Below, in pieces: positions 58,585-64,000 of a stretch of DNA of 64,000 nucleotides. Origin of the DNA: Capsicum annuum. Lineage: Eukaryota; Streptophyta; Magnoliopsida; Solanales; Solanaceae. The first letter of the stretch is position 1, and every line of letters starts with the position of its first letter. The notes beneath the pieces were generated by a model. That model was not told the origin of the DNA, made no database searches, and saw nothing but the letters and a program-made list of their open reading frames with translations. Where the stretch lies: the NCBI RefSeq assembly GCF_002878395.1, contig NW_025892475.1, forward strand, positions 1 to 64,000, in the 5' to 3' direction. Both the position numbers and the translations under genes were made by a program.

Positions 58585-59903
58585 GTGAAAACCCTAAACT
58601 ATAGAAACACTTTATCATTCTTGAAAGAGGGATGACTGTGAACATATGGGAACCCATAGCATTCTTGAAAGGGGGATACAAGGGGACAAGACAATGGTGG
58701 ACAATTAAGCATGTGGTTTACTATCTTTTATAATCTTAAATGTAAGTGTAAATGAAGTGTAAGTCATATCATAATCACTTTCCTAGAAATAGGGATGACT
58801 AATTGAGGTTGTAGGTGATGATGAATGACACACTTATTAGGTGCTCTAAAAAGACAATAGGTGACATCTTTGTGGTTTTGTTGAAAGAATAACCAGAAAG
58901 ACATTCGACCTAGACTATCTCTCACTTAACAACTAAGATTCATGTTAAACCATCACTAACCCACATGCTCTTTACTTGTAGGAAGACATAATTCAAAGAT
59001 TACCTCCAAACATGATTTTAAATCAAAAGTGCTAGACTAGTGTGCTGTTTGACTAAAGATTGTTATAAAAAAAACTCCAAACCAAATTCCCATTTTACTT
59101 TAAATGTTGTTTTTGTTGCATTTCGGGTATCCTTCTAGTAATTAGAGCACCCATAGGAATTAAAATTTGAATTTTACTCCTTGTGGATTCTACCCCAATG
59201 CGAGTTGGAATATTGACAATAACTACTTTATCCCACATCCACACCAGTGAAAACCCCAAACTCTAGAAACCCTTCATCATTCTTGAAAGAGGGATGAAGA
59301 AGATAAGAAAATGGGAACCCATAACATCATTGAAAGAGAGCTATAAAGGGGCAAGGCAATGGTGGATAATTAATCATGTTATTTACTAAATTTTACAATC
59401 TTAGATATAAGTGTAAGTGGAGTGTAATTCATATCATAGGCCTTTTCCTAGAAATAAGGATGTCTAATTGAGGTTTTGGGTGACTATAAATGACACACTT
59501 GTTTGGTGCTCGAAAGAGCCAATGGGTGACATCTTTGTGGTTTTGTTGAAAGACTAACCACAAAGACCTTCAACCTAGCCTCTCACTTAACTAAGATTCA
59601 TGTTAAACCATTATTAACCCTCATACTCTATACTTTTACGTGGGAAAAATCCCAAGATAACCTCAAAACTTGATTTTAAATCAAAATTTCTATACTAGTG
59701 TGTGATTTGACTAAAGATTATTATAAACAAACTCCAAACAAAACCCCCATTTTACTTTAAATATAGTTTTTGTTACATTCTGAGTTCCTTCTAGTAATTA
59801 AAGCACCCAAAGGAATTGCAATTTGCATTTCACTCCTTGTTGATTCGACCCCAACATAAGTTGGGATATTAACAATGACGGCCTTACCCCTCCAATATGG
59901 GAG
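58585..59903 (+). repeat. 662-bp tandem direct repeat
   Basis: Copy 1 is 58585-59246 and copy 2 is 59247-59903. Both begin gtgaaaacccyaaactmtag and share, in order, tcattcttgaaagagggatga, gtgacatctttgtggttttg, aagattcatgttaaacca and ttctagtaatta. Diverged by many point changes, so the duplication is not recent. No coding frame lies in it. Confidence 0.9.
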
Positions 59904-59923
59904 TAAATTGAGTGTTATCAAAA

Positions 59924-59941
59924 TGGCACCATTGTCGGGGA
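59924..59941 (+). promoter_or_regulatory. Primer-binding site, tRNA-Asp type
   Basis: tggcaccattgtcgggga resembles the complement of the 3' end of plant tRNA-Asp (TGGCGCCGTTGCCGGGGA) at 15 of 18 positions. The three differences are all G to A or C to T, as expected from cytosine deamination. Athila-type elements use this primer. Confidence 0.75.
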
Positions 59942-60032
59942 GTGGAATATAGATTTAACTTGTGAGGTCATATTTTACTTGGGTATACTTGGGGTGGTGT
60001 GATTTAATTTCTTTGTTGTTTTTGATTTTTTA

Positions 60033-61510
60033 GGTGATCATAGTGTTAATGAAAAAATAAGTAACAATGCTAGTAATAGGGTGCCCTTTGATGTTCCTCT
60101 CTGTGAAGAGGGATAACTCAATGAAACAAGCAAAATAAGAGCAATCCGTATCCCACCAACTAATGGGAACAGAGTTTTCCATGTAACTAGTGCTATGTTA
60201 CACATGTTACAAATGAAAGGGCTATATGGAGGACTAGCATATGAGGACCCCAATCTTTACTTGAATAATCTTATGGAGGTGTGTGCACCTTTCAACATCA
60301 CACACATCACTCAAGAGTCTATTTGTTTTTGCCTTTCCCATTCTCTTTAACGGGCGAGGCAGTGTTGTAGCTCCATTCACTCCCACCCGGTTCAATCACT
60401 ATTTGGGATTAGCTTACCACTATTTTTCTTGATCGATGCTTCCCACCATCCAAAATGCTCCAAATGCCGGATGAGATCATAAATTTTAGACAATTGAGTG
60501 GGGAACCATTGTTTGAAGCATGGGAAAATCATTGGAAAATTGGCAAAGTGTCCAAACCATGAAGTCCGAGTGAAGTTGCTTCACCAAATATTCTACTGGG
60601 CCCTTGACCCGCTTAACAAAACTGTGGTGGATAATGCAGTAGGTGTTTGCCTAGTAAAGATGAACTACCATACGGTGATTCAACTATTGAGAGAGTTGAC
60701 AAAGAAAAATTGAGGTTGGCATACTCGAGATACCAAAGTTCCTAAAATATCTTACTCTGCATCCGTGGTGACAAAGAACAAAGAAAGCGGGATGAGGAAA
60801 GAGAGGAGAGCATAGGAAAAATGATGACTCAACTTGAGCTATTGACAAAGCATGTTATGGGTGCACCGATATGAGGAGAAATGGTATTTAGCAAACTATT
60901 TGGGGGGTTCCCGCCCCGCCTATCAAAGGCAAGGTGGGAATAAAGGTTTGATAAACCATGAGCATGATAGGGATTGAAGGGATAGAGAGTGTGATTATAA
61001 ATGCTATGTGCCCCCCATGATCGAGTTAAGAACAAAGAGTCAAGCTCCATTGAACCCGAGAAGTTCAAGACCGAGGATGTTTAGGATCAAATTTTGAATA
61101 GGGTGGAGGGTACGAACAAAATGGTCCGTGAATTGAAAGGCGACTTCTCTTAACTCTCTCAAACTGTGATGTCCCACTCCACCTTCATCAAGTAATCAGA
61201 GAACTAAATTGGGAAAATCTCCATGTAAATAAATGCTAGCCCTAGAGGTGGACTCTCTAGTGACACAATTTCTAATCCAAAAAATGATGCACAAGTCCTA
61301 TAAATTGTAACTAAGACTAGGAAGACACTTGATAAGCACTTAAAAAACGACTTGAGTGGGATGATGCCTAAGGCTATGCCAAAGGAGGTGTTACCTCAAA
61401 ATCAAGAAGAAGAAGATGATAAAGATAACGAAGAAGTGGTTGAGGTTGAAAAGCAACAAAGTGAAACAAGGCCAACAGCCCATGTTTCTTCCCTATTACC
61501 TCAATGATTG
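60033..61510 (+). pseudogene. gag: Athila-type gag
   Basis: Frames in order give FHVTSAMLHMLQMKGLYGGL, AYEDPNLYLNNLMEVCAPF, LPPGSITIWD, FLDRCFPPSKMLQMP, FRQLSGEPLFEAWENHW and KCPNHEVRVKLLHQIFYWAL, then VVDNAVGVCLVKMNYHTVIQ and WHTRDTKVPK. This is the capsid order of Tat/Athila gag. In-frame stops (for example near 60114 and 60348) and frame changes near 60540 and 60715 break it. An acidic stretch (EEEDDKDNEEVVEVE) closes it near 61400-61470. Frames 60498-60713 and 61626-61850 are its largest open parts with protease. Confidence 0.8.
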
Positions 61511-62107
61511 CAAAGAAAAGAGGAGGGTGACAAACTAAAAAAAATTCATGGACAAGCTTAGAAATCTATAGATAAACATCCTATTTATTGAGGCGATCCA
61601 AGAGATCTTAGGATATGCTAAGCTAATGAAGAAATTGATGTCGAAAAAAAATCTTGTCAAAGGTGATACCATTGAAGGAACCTATGGTTGTATTGCTATC
61701 GCGGATAGTATGGTTGCTAAAATGAAAAATAATTTTGGTGCTTTAACAAATCCTTTTACCATTGGAACACATGAGTTTGCAAAATACCTATGCAACCTTG
61801 GTGCAAGCATCAACCTCATGCCCTTTGTCATCTACAAGAAGCTTTGTTAGAATGCCCTACCCCGACCTCTATACAACTCTTAATGGTGGGCTAATCTATC
61901 AAAAGGACGGTGGGAATTTTATTTGATGTCTTATTTAAAGTGGACAAGTTTATACTTTTGGAGGATTTTGTGGTCTTCGACTTTGAAATAGACCAAAAGG
62001 TACCTATCATACTTGGTCGTCCATTTTTAGCCACCGAAAGGGCCATTGTCAACTTAGACATAACGTAGATGAAGTTTAGGGTGCAAAAAGATGAGGTCAC
62101 TTTCTAG
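61511..62107 (+). pseudogene. Athila-type aspartic protease
   Basis: FIEAIQEILGYAKLMKKLMS leads into AKYLCNLGASINLMPFVIYK near 61790-61840, the Athila protease site with the catalytic aspartate changed to asparagine (NLGA). After a frame change come VDKFILLEDFVVFDFEID and VPIILGRPFLATERAIVNLD, the usual end of this protease. RT, RNase H and integrase, which should follow, are absent. Confidence 0.82.
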
Positions 62108-63359
62108 GATTATAAGACGAAGAAGCAATCCATGAAGCTTTAAGTTGTGTCCGTGGTAGATGTTGAGATTGAGGAGGCAGAAGAAGGTGAGCTAGAGGAC
62201 CCACCTTTAGAAAAAAAGAAAAAGAAAGACGTCGTGCCACAATTTTAACTAAGGAACTATGTGGGAGGCAACCCATAAATTCCATGAAAGTGACTCGTAA
62301 CCTTTCTTTATTGTGTTGTATCTTAAATTTTGGTGTTGGCATTTCAGTAACCCATGCATTTGTGGCACTATAGAGTGCATGGGATGATCTTTAAAAAGAG
62401 GAAGTGTGAAATTTTTGTATTCAAAATTGAACAGAGGAAAAGCTGTCAATCTGCAAATTAAGTTGAATAGGGGAAAATAGAGGAGCAGAAATTCTCTCAA
62501 TTACCGTAATCGCAGGCTCTTGTTTGTGATCGCGGTCACTTAATCGCGACTATGGTATCTTCTGCTATATGACCAGATGAACCCCTCATTTTCCTCATAC
62601 TCCCTTTTTCAAACCTTACTCTCTAATTGGAGCAAATTCTTGCCAAGCTTGTGAGCTCTCCAAAAACATCCTGGCATTCCTCTAGCATACCAAATCTAGT
62701 AGGTGCCTTGAATCCATGCTTTGATTTTTGAAAATAGGCCGAAGAATTCATGATGTAGAAAGGGCCTAGATCTTTGATTCTCATGTTTTCATACTTGGTA
62801 TTTGTGTGATGTTTAGCTACTAGAGTATGGTGTGTACAATGTGGGGAAGTCTTGAGTACCTAAAAATATGTGCAAAATAGAGTTTTCACACCAAGTGCTT
62901 GATATATTTCTAAATGAATATTCAATAATGGTTTTTGTATTCAAATGGGCATAATTGAGTACCTAATAGCCTTGTTCATTGGTGTTAATGTGAATCCATA
63001 CTGTAGAACATGCTTGTGGTCTAAAAAATTGGAAATGTTGAACATCGAAAGCTGGTAGAAACTAGTCTCAATTTTCATAATTGTGTTAGCATAAATGTGA
63101 TTATGACCCATGATTGTGGTAACCGAGGGTGATTTCCTACCATGCAAAAAATCTTGCTCTCCAAATTTTTAACCAAACACCACCAAGTGCCCATCCAATG
63201 ATCTTTAGTGAACAATGTCTCATAGTTGGTATATAAAACTTTAATTGATTAACATTATTTGTGCCTAGTGCTTTCAGGAAAAATCTTATGGAAAAGTATG
63301 ATCACATCCAATTCATGTAACCCGAGTGACACACTCACTACTACAATGATTTTTTGAGG
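62108..63359 (+). other. Non-coding part of the Athila-type element
   Basis: The linker frame ends RNYVGGNP near 62275. After it about 1 kb has no recognisable coding sequence. The part around 62490-62560 resembles the start of the upstream LTR (cgcaggct, gatcgcggtc), but the homology does not continue, so it is not a complete 3' LTR. Minus-strand frames at 61891-62500 and 62941-63147 have no motif. Confidence 0.45.
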
Positions 63360-64000
63360 ATGAAGCTACTCTTGGAGAGAGAAATTTGCTTGGACAATAT
63401 GCCCAAAAAACTTTTGATATTCCATGGAAAGCTTGAAGTAACAGGGTGGTTGTATTTTGCCCCAGACTCATGCAATCCAAATGAGAAATAGGTCCGTGAA
63501 TTCTATGCCAAGATTAGCAAAATTTCTTTCTCGGATCCATCAAAAAGGACAATTAAGATACGAGGATAAATGGTGTGCTTTGGGAAGAAGCAAATCAATG
63601 ATGTTTACGGGCTCCCACATGTAGACATGGGGGAATTCATAGAAAAAAGGTGTAAGATAGGAAGTTGGTTGGCGGAAAGATTGTGTCCCAAAAAAGAAGT
63701 CTCATGGATGAAAACAAAAAGCAACATCTCTATGAGTGACTTCACTTTCGAGGCTCGAATTCGGTTGCACATTATATGTAGCTTAGTCTCCCCTTGCACC
63801 CACATGACAATAGTTCTAGATCTACGTGTTCTAATGGTTGCTTGCATTTTAGATAACATTCCTTTGTACGTTTGTCAATTCATGGTCAATGAAATGGACC
63901 ACTTCAAGGACCAAAGTGGTACATATCTCTTCTTTTCATCATTGATTACTGAGGTTTGTATAAGAGAAGAGTTTAAGGAGTATGGTGGAGATACTTGGGT
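63360..64000 (+). pseudogene. Plant-transposon-protein-domain-like frame, partial
   Basis: One frame starting at ATG 63360 runs off the window with only two stops (TAG near 63489, TAA near 63567). It reads MKLLLEREICLDNMPKK, GWLYFAPDSCNPNEK, VREFYAKISKISFSDPSKR, INDVYGLPHVDMGEF, FEARIRLHIICSLVSPCTHM and LDLRVLMVACILDNIPLYVC, then YLFFSSLITEVCIREEF. This matches my recollection of the 'putative plant transposon protein' domain common in Solanaceae repeats next to Athila-like sequence; a profile search would be needed to confirm. Its role in the element is unknown. Frame 63605-63859 on the minus strand is its shadow. Confidence 0.6.

Larger units (their letters stand above)
57870..59923 (+). 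repeat. LTR of an Athila-type element
   Basis: It is placed by the primer site that follows and the gag beyond it. It contains a TATA-like word (58233) and a long tandem duplication (58585-59903). The exact 5' end is uncertain. The stretch near 58040-58110 (ttaccgtgatcacaggcc) has a relative at 62500 (ttaccgtaatcgcaggct). Frames 57866-58238 lie in this LTR and are not genes. Confidence 0.55.

Overview
This is a plant nuclear repeat block. The gypsy elements with chromodomains, the Athila-type gag-protease, the endogenous pararetrovirus DNA and the AT-rich LTRs suggest a Solanaceae-like genome (an inference from sequence style, not a database match). A 100-N gap marks a draft assembly. I found no cellular gene, tRNA, rRNA or CRISPR array. 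Nearly every coding stretch is a decayed transposon or viral remnant with in-frame stops and frameshifts.

The backbone (about 1366-57865) is a tandem array of six endogenous pararetrovirus (caulimovirid-like) units, all coding on the minus strand. The evidence is a shared 1.1-1.45 kb leader repeated six times, a tRNA-iMet-type primer-binding site in four of them, 30K-type movement-protein remnants, zinc-knuckle coat regions, and reverse transcriptase-RNase H running straight into the leader with no integrase. The units are called U1 to U6 from left to right. U2 is movement protein - zinc knuckle - RT - RNase H. U3 is movement protein - coat region with no RT. U1 and U6 are a coat-type polyprotein with no RT. 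U4 is RT-RNase H only and U5 is a movement-protein fragment. U2 and U3 have nearly the same repeat length (about 6.0 kb).

Younger elements are nested in the array. Element A (2336-10205, minus) is a chromodomain gypsy element with a 5-bp target duplication; its gag and protease are deleted. A 19.2 kb insertion (13468-32653) splits U1. It consists of two outer LTR-like pieces enclosing element C (15208-24066, plus, with gag-pol remnants) and element D (24067-32036, minus, same LTR family but no recognisable genes). C and D meet tail to tail in a large palindrome made of two broken 3' LTRs. Element B (46286-48814) is a solo LTR with a perfect 5-bp duplication inside the RNase H of U4.

The left edge (1-1365) holds a gypsy protease scrap and non-coding repeat-like DNA. 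The right edge (57870-64000) holds an Athila-type element: an LTR with a 662-bp internal tandem duplication, a tRNA-Asp-type primer site, broken gag and protease, no RT, a non-coding stretch, and a partial reading frame resembling the plant-transposon protein domain, which runs off the window.
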